DNA of 64,000 bases, taken from assembly GCA_003116975.1 (NCBI GenBank), contig BGKB01000152.1:105685-169684 (forward strand), given 5' to 3'. The position numbers and the translations under genes are program-made. Source of the stretch: Aurantiochytrium sp. KH105. Lineage: Eukaryota > Sar > Bigyra > Thraustochytrida > Thraustochytriidae. Below the pieces are notes generated by a model that saw only the letters and a list, made by a program, of their open reading frames with translations, was not told the origin of the DNA and ran no database searches. Shown here one piece after another: positions 35,119 through 43,829 of the stretch; position 1 is the stretch's first letter, and every line of letters begins with the position of its first letter.

Positions 35119-36930
35119 ATGCTCCGCGCGTGCTCCTCGCGGGGTCTCGCACGAGGCGCCACCAGAGCGGCCCATGGCAGCGGCTGGTCGCCAAGGACAA
35201 GGACAAGGACGTGCACGACAACGAGCACAGCGAGCTCGGCAAGCGCGACAGCAACTGTGCAAGACAAGCAAAAGAAGTTGGAGCGCGTCTTGGTGACGAC
35301 GCCCATCTTTTACGTGAACGGAAGCCCGCACATTGGACACGCGTACTCGGGTCTCCTCGCAGACGCTCTTGCGCGATGGCTGCGACTTGAGGGACACGAG
35401 GTGCTCTTTACAACCGGGACTGACGAACACGGCGCCAAGGTGGAGCGCGCTGGCATTGACAAGGGCGCGGCGTCTACAAAGGACTACTGCGATGGCATTT
35501 CGCAAGAGTTTCGCGAGCTCTTCGAGGCCTTAGGCACCTCGCACGACGACTTTATCCGCACCACGGAGCCGCGCCACGGCGCAAATGTGGCGGCGCTTTG
35601 GGAGCGGCTGCAAAGCGCCGGCTTTATCAACCTTGGTGAGCACCAGGGTTGGTACTGTCAATCGGACGAGGCCTTTCTTACCGACAAGCAGGTCGCCGAT
35701 CAGGGCGATGGCAAAATGGTGTCGCTCGAAAGCGGTCACGCCGTAGAGTGGGTGTCCGAAAGCAACTACGTCTTTCCGCTGAGTCAATTTCACGAGCGAC
35801 TCCTCGAATGGCTTAGCGCCAACGAAAAGGTTGCTGTCCAGCCCAGCACGCGCTGGAACGAGGTGGACGCCTTTTTGCGTCAGGAAAAGGCAGATGGCAA
35901 GCCCGAACTGGATGATCTCTCGGTTTCACGACCTCGTGACCGCGTGCGCTGGGCCTGGCCTGTTCCCACAGATGATCAGCATTCCGTCTACGTATGGCTT
36001 GACGCCTTGGCCAACTACCTTACGGCATCAGGCGTAAAGATACCGGCAGACCCCGACCAGGCCGTCAGCTGGCGCGATGCTGGCGTCGATCGTGTCATTC
36101 ATGTCATTGGCAAGGACATTTTGCGCTTTCATACCGTGTATTGGCCTGCATTTCTCATGGCCGCTGGCATTGAAACCCCCGATGTAGTGTTTGCGCATGG
36201 CCACTGGACGGTGGAGCGGACGAAAATGAGCAAGTCCCTGGGCAATGTCGTGAATCCCATGGACCTCGTTGCGGCGTATGGCGTTGACGCCGTGCGGTAC
36301 TCGCTGCTCCGCAACGGCAGCATTGGCGCCGACCTCGACTTTAGCAACGAAATGCTCGAGTCACGTCGTCGTGACGAGCTCATCAACACCTACGGCAATC
36401 TGCTTGCACGATGCACGGGGAAAAGTCTCGCTCCGGATGATGCTTGGCCTGGACCTGCGGCGAACACGCGCCCGCAAGACAGCGATCTTGCCTCGAACCA
36501 TTTGAGTGGTCTGGCGGATGTCGTGGGATCCCACTTTGCGCGCTTGGAGTTCGCCCGGGGTGCCGGTGAGATTATGGACGTGCTCTATGAGGCAAATCGC
36601 GTCGTGACCGCCGAAGAGCCCTGGGTGTTGCGCAAAAAGCTTCGCCAAGACCCAGACGCCCCCGAAGCTGATGATCTGCGTGCGCAGCTCGACACCACCA
36701 TGTACTGGGTCCTCGAGACGCTTCGCGTCACGAGCATTCTTTTGCAACCCATTGTGCCTGAGGCGGCGGGCAGGGCGCTCGATGCGCTTGGCATTCCGGC
36801 GGCCCAGCGGAGTGTCGCAGACGCTCGGCGCGTAGGTGACACGTCTTTAAAGTCGTTGACAATGCAACGCCCCAAGAAGGGCAGTGTGGTGCTGATTCCG
36901 CCATTGCCAAAACCTGACGCGCAAGCCTGA
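35119..36930 (+). CDS. MARS2: Methionyl-tRNA synthetase, organellar type
   Basis: 603 residues from the ATG at 35119. The first ~50 residues are Arg/Ser/Thr/Ala-rich with no acids (MLRACSSRGLARGATRAAHG), like a mitochondrial presequence. The class-I synthetase core begins LVTTPIFYVNGSPHIGHAYS, with the HIGH motif at ~71. TTGTDEHGAKVERA follows, and KMSKSLGNV at ~369. The C-terminal helical anticodon-binding domain (ELINTYGNLLARCTGKS, then EEPWVL) completes it. The inserted connective peptide lacks the CxxC zinc knuckles, as in MARS2 and some bacterial forms, and there is no C-terminal tRNA-binding domain. It charges initiator and elongator tRNA-Met in the organelle. A TTG-initiated longer frame is unlikely. 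Confidence 0.95.
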   Translation: MLRACSSRGLARGATRAAHGSGWSPRTRTRTCTTTSTASSASATATVQDKQKKLERVLVTTPIFYVNGSPHIGHAYSGLLADALARWLRLEGHEVLFTTGTDEHGAKVERAGIDKGAASTKDYCDGISQEFRELFEALGTSHDDFIRTTEPRHGANVAALWERLQSAGFINLGEHQGWYCQSDEAFLTDKQVADQGDGKMVSLESGHAVEWVSESNYVFPLSQFHERLLEWLSANEKVAVQPSTRWNEVDAFLRQEKADGKPELDDLSVSRPRDRVRWAWPVPTDDQHSVYVWLDALANYLTASGVKIPADPDQAVSWRDAGVDRVIHVIGKDILRFHTVYWPAFLMAAGIETPDVVFAHGHWTVERTKMSKSLGNVVNPMDLVAAYGVDAVRYSLLRNGSIGADLDFSNEMLESRRRDELINTYGNLLARCTGKSLAPDDAWPGPAANTRPQDSDLASNHLSGLADVVGSHFARLEFARGAGEIMDVLYEANRVVTAEEPWVLRKKLRQDPDAPEADDLRAQLDTTMYWVLETLRVTSILLQPIVPEAAGRALDALGIPAAQRSVADARRVGDTSLKSLTMQRPKKGSVVLIPPLPKPDAQA

Positions 36931-37501
36931 GATGCGCGCGCGCGTGCAGCAACTCTGAATTGATTTTTCTTCGATCTGTGTGTAAAAGGGCCAAGACTTT
37001 TTCCATTCTGTTGTCATTCGTTCGTTGTACGGCCTGGGGTCGTGCAACAATGCGATGCAATTGGTTAACTCTAATAGAGTGAGGTTCATCTTGTGACTCT
37101 TTTCACTAACGTCTCGGCTCATCATTCTTGCCAGGACGTCCGTTTTTTCAGAGTAAGACCTTGAGGGAAAAGAGGAAAGAGGCTTGGCAGTCGGCATCAC
37201 GAGGCGAATCGTACAGACGTCTCACGCGTCAGTGAACGCGAATGGTTTAGAGATCCAACTCCTCAAATTGTTTAAGCGAAGGGCAACTCAGACTCAATTT
37301 ATCTTGCAATGATCAGTTCTCGAGTACGACCAACTCGTGAATGGGGCAACATTGACATCGATGCGTAACGGGTGCAGGTAGTGAGATTGTTAGCAGCCTT
37401 TGGCAATGGAACTGGAAACAATGCTTGCCTTTTAGAATAAAATTAGAAGCGGTAGAGGGTTCTGCAGCGCTCCTTTGTTCCGTGAGAGAAAAAGTAAAAG
37501 A
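36931..37501. other. Convergent intergenic region
   Basis: 571 bp between converging genes, lower in GC. No gene, repeat or structured element recognised. Confidence 0.5.
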
Positions 37502-38608
37502 TTAGGCAAGCCTCTGTTTTTTGGCTCTGGGCGAGTCTTGGGATTGCTCCGTAACCTTGCCGTCCCTCTCCCTTTTGCGATATTCCTTGAGCGTCATCCC
37601 ATGGGGCTTGGAGCGAACTTGTAAGATGATTGGCGAGGGATTCAGGAGGATCCAATCTCCCGACTCGCTGTAGCGAGCGTGAAATTCTACATTGAGATCT
37701 GTCTTCCCTTCTTCGTGCTTAAGAAGCCGAAACTTGGGGTCCACCAGAGCCCAAATTACGATTTTGACGGCTCGTTCGAGACGCTCGATATAGATGAGCG
37801 CTTTCCCGCGACCATCTTTGAGTCTGAAGAAGAAGTCTTCTTCGCATGGCGTGCCCTGGAAATTAATTTCTTTGCGGAATTCCATGCTCGTCGAGGTCTG
37901 TAATTCCCCGTCCTTTTTCTTCTTCTGAGGACCATGAAAAGTCATCTTGAAGGCTTCCGAAATCGACACATCCTCGCAGGGCAGGATGATCTCAGCCTTA
38001 CGCGTCTCACGCCATGCTGTTAAGACTTTCTTACTGAGTGGGGAACGCGAGTTGGCGGAGGTGGCTTCAGGCCTAGCTGCTGGCTGTGCACTGCCTTGCA
38101 GATTGCGTTCTTGTTGCTGCTGCTCCAAGTTGACGTATTCCGTCGGTGTCTGGGGATCCAACCCAGGGGAGCTGCGATGCACGAGAGAATGCGCAGCGCC
38201 GGCCGCGTCAGGTTCACGTGGGGCCTCTTCGGGACGACTGCATCCTCCCGCACCATTGAGAACAGTACCGTGCTCGTGCGCGAGGCCAGGTTCCTCTGCA
38301 TCAGGCAAGGCTGTGCCCGCGGTGGCAGCTGCAGCGTCATTCGAGTGGAAGTCTGCCAAGGAGCTCGCTTCGTCATCGAAACTAGAGTGTCCTGCTTCCC
38401 CCAAGGCTCCGGTGGCTGCGCACGTGCTTGGAAGAATAGGCACATGGTTCGTGGCTTGCTCGCCGACCTCGTCATGCGCGTAGCTGACTTGCGCGGAAGA
38501 GTAGCTGTCATTGCTTGGGTTCTCAAGGTCCTCCGCCTCGTTCGTCTTGTCGTGGGCGCCCCAGTCCTTCTCCTCTTGGTTGCCATCAACCAGGTTCATT
38601 GCTCCCAT
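37502..38608 (-). CDS. Unknown nuclear-type protein with conserved C-terminal domain
   Basis: 368 residues from the ATG at 38608. Residues 1-~190 are low complexity (acidic, Ala/Glu/Gln-rich, with a QQQQ run). From ~195 a compact predicted beta-rich domain follows: KAEIILPCEDVSIS, CEEDFFFRLKDGRGKALIYI, TDLNVEFHARYSESGDWILL, ending IILQVRSKP. A basic end SPRAKKQRLA looks like a nuclear localisation signal. The protein at 39962-40729 shows the same order of features and the same kind of tail, suggesting a distant paralogue. An SKP-type ending after a beta domain is reminiscent of Ig-like transcription-factor folds, but I would not assign it. Function unknown. Confidence 0.7.
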   Translation of the reverse strand: MGAMNLVDGNQEEKDWGAHDKTNEAEDLENPSNDSYSSAQVSYAHDEVGEQATNHVPILPSTCAATGALGEAGHSSFDDEASSLADFHSNDAAAATAGTALPDAEEPGLAHEHGTVLNGAGGCSRPEEAPREPDAAGAAHSLVHRSSPGLDPQTPTEYVNLEQQQQERNLQGSAQPAARPEATSANSRSPLSKKVLTAWRETRKAEIILPCEDVSISEAFKMTFHGPQKKKKDGELQTSTSMEFRKEINFQGTPCEEDFFFRLKDGRGKALIYIERLERAVKIVIWALVDPKFRLLKHEEGKTDLNVEFHARYSESGDWILLNPSPIILQVRSKPHGMTLKEYRKRERDGKVTEQSQDSPRAKKQRLA

Positions 38609-38655
38609 TTGTCTTGGTCCTGTCTCCCGTCTCCAGTCTTGTTTTTTTTCTTCTA

Positions 38656-38669
38656 ACTATCGCGATAGT
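38656..38669. promoter_or_regulatory. 14-bp palindrome ACTATCGCGATAGT
   Basis: A perfect palindrome with a TCGCGA core, 48 bp upstream of the start codon of the minus-strand gene at 37502-38608. Possible dimeric factor site. Confidence 0.5.
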
Positions 38670-39235
38670 GGTTACCAGGCCCAAAGGTATACAAGGAGGG
38701 TCCCTGCTTGTTTCTCTTTGAGAGGGTAAGGTTTTGGAGTTAAGGATTTGCTGGCCGCGGCCGAGGGACGGCCGGCTGCCGAGACAAGGCAGGGAGAAAA
38801 TCGATGTCCACGATCAGTCACGGTGATATGGTAAAAAAATCTGGACGATGACGAAAAAGGGTTTTTACACGACAAGGTTAGCAGCGCGAGCCGGGAGCCG
38901 GAGAGGCCGGGGCAGGGCAGGTAGGCAGGTAGGCAGGCAGGCAGGCAGGTAGACAGGCAGGTATGCAGCGAGAAGCGGGCAGCGACAGCGAGAAGCGGCA
39001 GAGAGACGCAAGCAGACATGGAGAGACGCGTGGCCGACAAGCGTGGCAGCACGCGCGCCGCTTCTTTGCTCGGGAGTGCCCTCGCTTCCGGACTACCCTC
39101 GCTAGCCCGCACGCTTCGAGAATCGCTGCTCGATGTTCTTGTGCTTCCTCTCGAAAGAATAAAAGTATATTACTTCAAGTGGTAGGTTTGGCTTGAAAAA
39201 ACTGATCCACAGCTTTTCTACAAATGAAGAATAGG

Positions 39236-39465
39236 CGATGTGTGAATGACTTTTAATTATCAAAATGTAACATCCACCACCAAGCCAAACACTCTAAAAA
39301 GATTTTTAGAGCGTTTGGTTATGGAGAAAACGTGTCACCTCTTGTTATTTGTTTGTAAAAGGTGTGAGTGACTTTATAAAATACTTTACACATCCAAAGA
39401 CTCTACAATTTTTTTAGAGTGTTTGGTTTTGGAGAAGAACGTGCCAACTCTTCTTCTTTCTTGGA
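39236..39465 (+). repeat. Two direct copies of an AT-rich unit with internal hairpins
   Basis: Copy A (~39239-39345) and copy B (~39363-39460) share TGTGA[A/G]TGACTTT near the start, TTTTTAGAG[C/T]GTTTGGTT near 39305/39412, and GGAGAA[A/G]ACGTG. Within copy A, CCAAACACTCTAAAAA is the complement of TTTTTAGAGCGTTTGG, so a stem of about 16 bp forms. The sequence is clearly lower in GC than its surroundings, as for a MITE or a satellite fragment. Confidence 0.7.
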
Positions 39466-39961
39466 GAACATGATATACTCGGTCTCGATGTAGCTCGCCG
39501 CTCGCGACGCGCTTGCGCGCGCGATGCGCGTAGCGCACGCGAGGGGGCGCGTTGCGGGCGGGAGGATGCCCGCGCGTGCCGCCGTCTCGCTGCCGCATGC
39601 GGCCAGGCAAGGCTGCGTCGGGGACGGTCGTTGCCGCCACTCTCGACCGCTCCCGTGCCTACGACAGACAGGCAGACCGTGACATGCTTTCCAACCTCGT
39701 TACGGGATATTCTCGAGAGCGCTCTGCGAAGCGTTGCAGGACACAGACCGACTAGCACAGAGGCCATCGAGTAGCAAACAAACCCCAATCGACGTAGCAG
39801 CAGTGGCAGCAAAACCCAATCTAAGGAGCTCTCGTGGCAGGCAACACGTCAGGGCACCGACAGAAAGAACAAAGAAGAGAACGACGAAAAGAACGTGACA
39901 CGGAAAATTTAGTGTTCTAAAGGACACCCAAAAAAAACAAGCGCGCTTCCGTAGTACGAGA

Positions 39962-40729
39962 ATGATGAGCGCGACGGCAGCAGCCCAGGTGGGAGAGCCT
40001 GGCGCTGAAGAGGGCATGACAGATGGTATGTATAAGGAGTGGGTGGAGCAGAACACCTTTGGCGTCCAGAACGAGACAACGCCAGCGGCCGGAAGCTATA
40101 CCAAGACAGTCGTAGGCGACCTCGCGGATGAGCTGCCGTACGTAGTCAACCCCTTTGCGAAAAATGCTCCATCTTATTTTGATTCCGAAGAGGACCTGGA
40201 GCTTTTCAACTCTACCTTCTCCTTTGAAAAGGAGACTCTTATCATTCCCCGGGAACCAGCCGATGTAGCAGCTTTTCGTTGTCATGTGCCCCTTCCCGAA
40301 GGACTCACGCAGCCTAGTTGGACCAAAGTCGACTTTGCTGGACGGCACATGCTGAAAGATGGGTCCGGAGAGAAATCATTTTCGAGTACTGTCTTTGCGC
40401 AGTCATCCATGGGGAGCGATGGCATCGAGTACTATGGAAAAAAAAATCAAGCTTTCAGCCTTGTCGCGGAACGTTCCCGCGTCTTTTCCCGCGAAGGTAT
40501 GCTGACTATCGCGATTTGCATCAAGCTTCAAGGGCTTCGACTTGCGCGGTCCGGAAAGCAGGCAGACAGAAACAAGTTCGAGATCCATGTTTCGTACGGG
40601 TTTGGCGATCACAGCAGGGATACACCCTGGTACAAGGAGCATGTTTGCAATGTAAAAATCGTCTCGAAGCAGAGCAGCAAGAGGCGGCTCGAGAACAGCG
40701 ATGCGCCGAATGCAAAGCGCCAGCGGTGA
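39962..40729 (+). CDS. Unknown protein, possible paralogue of the 37.5-kb gene
   Basis: 255 residues from the ATG at 39962, with a second ATG at the next codon. A short acidic N-terminus (~1-30) leads into a domain with KETLIIPREPADVAAF, SFSLVAERSRVFSREGM, LRLARSGKQADRNKFEIHVSYG and a last strand VCNVKIVSK. It ends in a basic tail RRLENSDAPNAKRQR. The succession of strands, the charged K.D.N.FE stretch and the final V.I/Q-V-x-SK followed by a KKQR/AKRQR tail parallel the C-terminal half of the divergently transcribed gene at 37502. No known family recognised. Probably nuclear. Confidence 0.7.
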   Translation: MMSATAAAQVGEPGAEEGMTDGMYKEWVEQNTFGVQNETTPAAGSYTKTVVGDLADELPYVVNPFAKNAPSYFDSEEDLELFNSTFSFEKETLIIPREPADVAAFRCHVPLPEGLTQPSWTKVDFAGRHMLKDGSGEKSFSSTVFAQSSMGSDGIEYYGKKNQAFSLVAERSRVFSREGMLTIAICIKLQGLRLARSGKQADRNKFEIHVSYGFGDHSRDTPWYKEHVCNVKIVSKQSSKRRLENSDAPNAKRQR

Positions 40730-41656
40730 ACTTGTTTCAGTATACGCTGATTTCCCTGGTCATACATTTCTTAGATAGAAAAACTAATAGCTCGCACTGA
40801 TTTCCGATCTTCGTGGATCTCGCTGTAGCTCAGCGTGATGCTAATTCTCTTCTTGGCGAGCTTTCGTTCTTGGGTCTTTTCCTGAAAATAACGTGGTCCT
40901 TACATCATCGCTGAGCGGGTCGATGGCGTCGTTGCGTGCATTCCAGAGCAGTGCCGCGGGATCATAGTGTTGCGGATGGAGATGAGCACCGATCTGCTTC
41001 TGAACCTCGTATATGGGTTAGAGCGCATTGTAATGGGCTCCTCGATGCACGGCAGCGTCCACTTCTTTCAAAGGACGGGGTGGTAGAAGCGATCAACGAG
41101 AGCTCTCACAAGGCGGAAAAGCTCCGGCTGGCTCAAGACCTCGGCATTCTCGGTGCACAGTTTCATGAGTGTAATGAACTCCGGGTTCTCGCGCATCGAC
41201 GCTCCGTTGATGTACGTGCAGGCGGAGCACGTACCCTGAACTCTCCCTCCGTGAGCTGCTCGTACGGCACGAGGAGCACGACGGCCTTGGCTTGTTTTAA
41301 CAAGACCGTCTCCACGTAAGACCAGGAGACGATTTCCCATATTGGTGTACGGAGATTTGGCACTCGCGATATTCCGCACTTCAGCCAATCGCCTCGCCGG
41401 CGCGCAGGCTCGCTCCGCCGCCGCCTGGCTGCCCAGAACACCCGGCGGCACGGCCGTGCAAGCCTTCGTTGTAAAGTTGTGTCACCCCCCTTTTTTCACC
41501 TCATGCGTCTAATCATCGACGATGGACCAGCGCAGAACTGCGCGAAAGGGCGACTTTGCGCGGGCTTTGCGACCGTGTTTGCGGAGGAGACTGCCGCGCA
41601 GCTGGGCTAGATGCCAGGCAGAGGCAAGGAAACGCGTGGAGAAGACAAACTTGCTG
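40730..41656. other. Intergenic region with ORF remnants
   Basis: No confident gene. A minus-strand stretch (~41412-41068) reads in two overlapping frames as protein-like sequence (IWEIVSWSYVETVLLKQAKA in one, then CSACTYINGASMRENPEFI and LFRLVRALVDRFYHPVL in the other). This looks like a frameshifted old gene without a start codon. The rest holds nothing I can name. Confidence 0.4.
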
Positions 41657-42085
41657 TTAAATATCGTTGTTGGTCGGTTTTGCTTGCATTTTGCGAAATT
41701 TGGTCTTCACGTTGACAATCTTTGCCTTGATCTGGGTCTCTGTAGGGAAGCTAGCTGGCTTGGGCTCAACGTGTTGATCAAGAAAAGTCTGCATGATTTG
41801 CTTGGGGGTCTTGCTTGGGTGTCTTGCTTGGGTTCGTGACCGTAAGAAGTTGAATCTCGCTGGCAGATTTGGCTTCCATGCCTTTTCGCCCTGTTCCTGA
41901 TGACCCAGACTGTATAACTGCTGCAGCTGCTGCGTCCTTCGGTGCAAGCTCTGCTGCCCTTGCCAGTCTTTCAGCTTGCTCTCGAGCCTTCTGTTGAGTG
42001 CTGAGCTGCCCGATGAGCAACTTGATGCGTTCCTCATAAGGAAGACACAATCGTCCTGGGAACTCCTTCTCGANCCATATTAGCG
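41657..42085 (-). pseudogene. Frameshifted ORF with the same small domain as the TTAA-element gene
   Basis: One minus frame, open from near the N at 42074, begins EKEFPGRLCLPYEERIKLL and continues as an Ala/Gln-rich helical stretch to ~41800. The neighbouring frame then continues as PKQIMQTFLDQH, EPKPASFPTETQIKAKIVNV and KTKFRKM to the stop at 41657. The shift falls in a CCAAGCAAGAC repeat at ~41800-41830, so slippage is the likely cause. KPASFP...QIK.K..N.K matches the second domain at 27884-28095. It is a relic of a dispersed, probably transposon-borne family. Confidence 0.5.
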
Positions 42086-42769
42086 CCTATTACCACCACC
42101 CCACGCGGCCCGCAAACGCGATAACTTTCCGTCTACGAAATTTCGTGGCTCGAAAAGACCAGATTCGCGCTCTCCAGGCCAAGCCGAAGCCAGGCGTCCT
42201 CGCCGCGGTCTGCGAAACGCAAGTGCGGATTTTCGGGTCTGTCAAATCTCCGTATATTTTTGCTCCTGCTCTTATAAAAAGACGTCCAAAATTAAAAGTT
42301 TAAAAAAAACAATCCGTCGTCTCCCTTGTCCGTGCCATCGTCCAAGGTGCCAGCCGCGTCGTGGGTGGCAGTGGTAACCTGCATCGCGGCGGCGAGTCGC
42401 CGTCGCCTGGCGTCCTCCTGCTGCAAGTCCTCGACGTCCCTCGCAACTCTAAGCTTTCTCGAGGAGTGCCTGCGATCGGCCCGAGAGCGTCGCGAGAGCG
42501 CGGTGGAATGCTCGGTGTGCCAGTGGAGGCCCTTTTTCAAGTGCGCAGCAGCTAAGCAACGGGCGCTCTTGAGAGCGCGATGCGAAGCTTCGCGACCGCG
42601 CAATTCTTCTAGGGGATGACGATCCGCAAGGTGCAGCCATGGCGGCTGGCAAAAACCCAAACCTCGCAGCAGAACCGCAACCTCGAACATCGAAGAAGAA
42701 GAAGAAGGACAAGAGAGGGTCAGCAAGGAGGGCTCACGCGAGAGCTAGGCTATCACAAACAGCGCTGCA
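42086..42769. other. Intergenic region before the 44-residue-repeat gene
   Basis: 684 bp. A minus-strand open frame (42292-42726) with Arg/Ala-rich helical composition and a plus-strand ATG frame at 42639 (61 codons, KKKKKDKRG) are both unsupported. The latter is out of frame with the Arm gene, whose own frame has a TAG shortly before its ATG. I see no regulatory element. Confidence 0.4.
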
Positions 42770-43588
42770 ATGGAGGGTCACATTATTGAGTTTTTACAAA
42801 ATGTCCAGAGAGGGAGTGCGGTAAAGGCTGGGCAAGAGCTCGAGGTCGGCAAGGAGATCGTCACGATCATGCGCGTTCATATTGGGAACGAAGATATCCA
42901 AGAACAAGCATGCGCAGCTCTTTGGAACCTTGGCGGCAAGCTCAGCAACAAGGTAATCCTTGGGCAGGAGCTCGAGGTTGGCAAGGAGATTGTTGCGGCC
43001 ATGCGCGCACATCCCGAGAGCGAGGGTGTGCAGCTTGCTGCATGCGGAGCGCTTTGGTCTCTTGCCAGCGAGGACGTCAACAAGGTGAGCCTCGGACAGG
43101 AACTCGAGGTCGGCAAGGAGATTGTCGCAGCCATGCGCAAGCACCTCGGGAGCAAAGAGGTTCAGATATATGCCTGCGCTGCTCTTTGCAATCTCGCAAA
43201 CAACGATCAAAACCAGGTGGTCCTCGGGCAAGAGCTCGGGGTTGGTGGGGAAATCGTCGCGGCCATGCGCGCCCATCCGGAGAGCGAAGATTTGCAGATG
43301 CGAGCATGTGTGGCTCTAGGAAACCTTGCAGGCAACGAAGGCAACAAGGTGATCCTCGGGCAGAGTCTCCAGGTTGGCAAGGAAATCGTCGAGGCCATGC
43401 AAGTTCATTCTTGCAGCGAAGGTGTTCAGGATCAAGGTTGCAAAGCTCTTTGGCAGCTGGCAGGAAACGCATCTGTAAAAACGCTTCTTCGAGATCAAAG
43501 TGCTCTGCAGGCAGTCAAAGACGCTGTCGAGCTAATTCCGGGGCTTGATTACGCAGAGGACGCAAAATCGATGCTCGAATCTCTGTAA
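42770..43588 (+). CDS. Armadillo-like protein with a 44-residue tandem repeat
   Basis: 272 residues from the ATG at 42770. The body is five Arm-like units with a 44-residue period (VGKEIV or VGGEIV at residues ~26, 70, 114, 158 and 202), each of the form LGQELEVGKEIVAAMR followed by an H..SE.VQ..AC.AL..LA block. Units are far more alike than in ordinary Arm proteins, pointing to recent internal expansion. The last unit is diverged and capped by a helical C-terminus. No localisation signal. Likely a protein-interaction scaffold; partner unknown. Confidence 0.75.
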   Translation: MEGHIIEFLQNVQRGSAVKAGQELEVGKEIVTIMRVHIGNEDIQEQACAALWNLGGKLSNKVILGQELEVGKEIVAAMRAHPESEGVQLAACGALWSLASEDVNKVSLGQELEVGKEIVAAMRKHLGSKEVQIYACAALCNLANNDQNQVVLGQELGVGGEIVAAMRAHPESEDLQMRACVALGNLAGNEGNKVILGQSLQVGKEIVEAMQVHSCSEGVQDQGCKALWQLAGNASVKTLLRDQSALQAVKDAVELIPGLDYAEDAKSMLESL

Positions 43589-43829
43589 GATGGTTCGAAA
43601 TAGAAAGAGAGATAACTTTCACCTCCGCGCGCCTCCGCGCTTTCCAAAGTGAGTCGACACCACAATCAATCAAACACGCATGCTTGTCGGCAAGCAGAAC
43701 TTTCGCTATCGGGGCACAGAAACTGACGTTGGAATGCTAAAAAACATGAATTTGATCGTCATCTCGCTGTCTTGCACGTTCACCATTCGAGAAGCCTTGC
43801 GCCTTGTGCCAGCTTCAACCATTGCCAAG

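Larger units (their letters stand above)
38609..39961. promoter_or_regulatory. Divergent promoter region with hairpin repeats
   Basis: 1.35 kb between divergent unknown genes. It holds a 14-bp palindrome at 38656-38669, a GGCA run at 38925-38955, two copies of an AT-rich hairpin-forming repeat (39236-39465), and GC-rich palindromic sequence around 39500-39545. The apparent 132-codon ORF on the minus strand at 39414-39812 has no family and starts weakly. No gene supported. Confidence 0.5.

Noticed and set aside
42639-42824. Lysine-rich 61-codon ORF as first exon of the 44-residue-repeat gene
   Set aside because: Different frame, no convincing splice pair, and the Arm gene has its own ATG.
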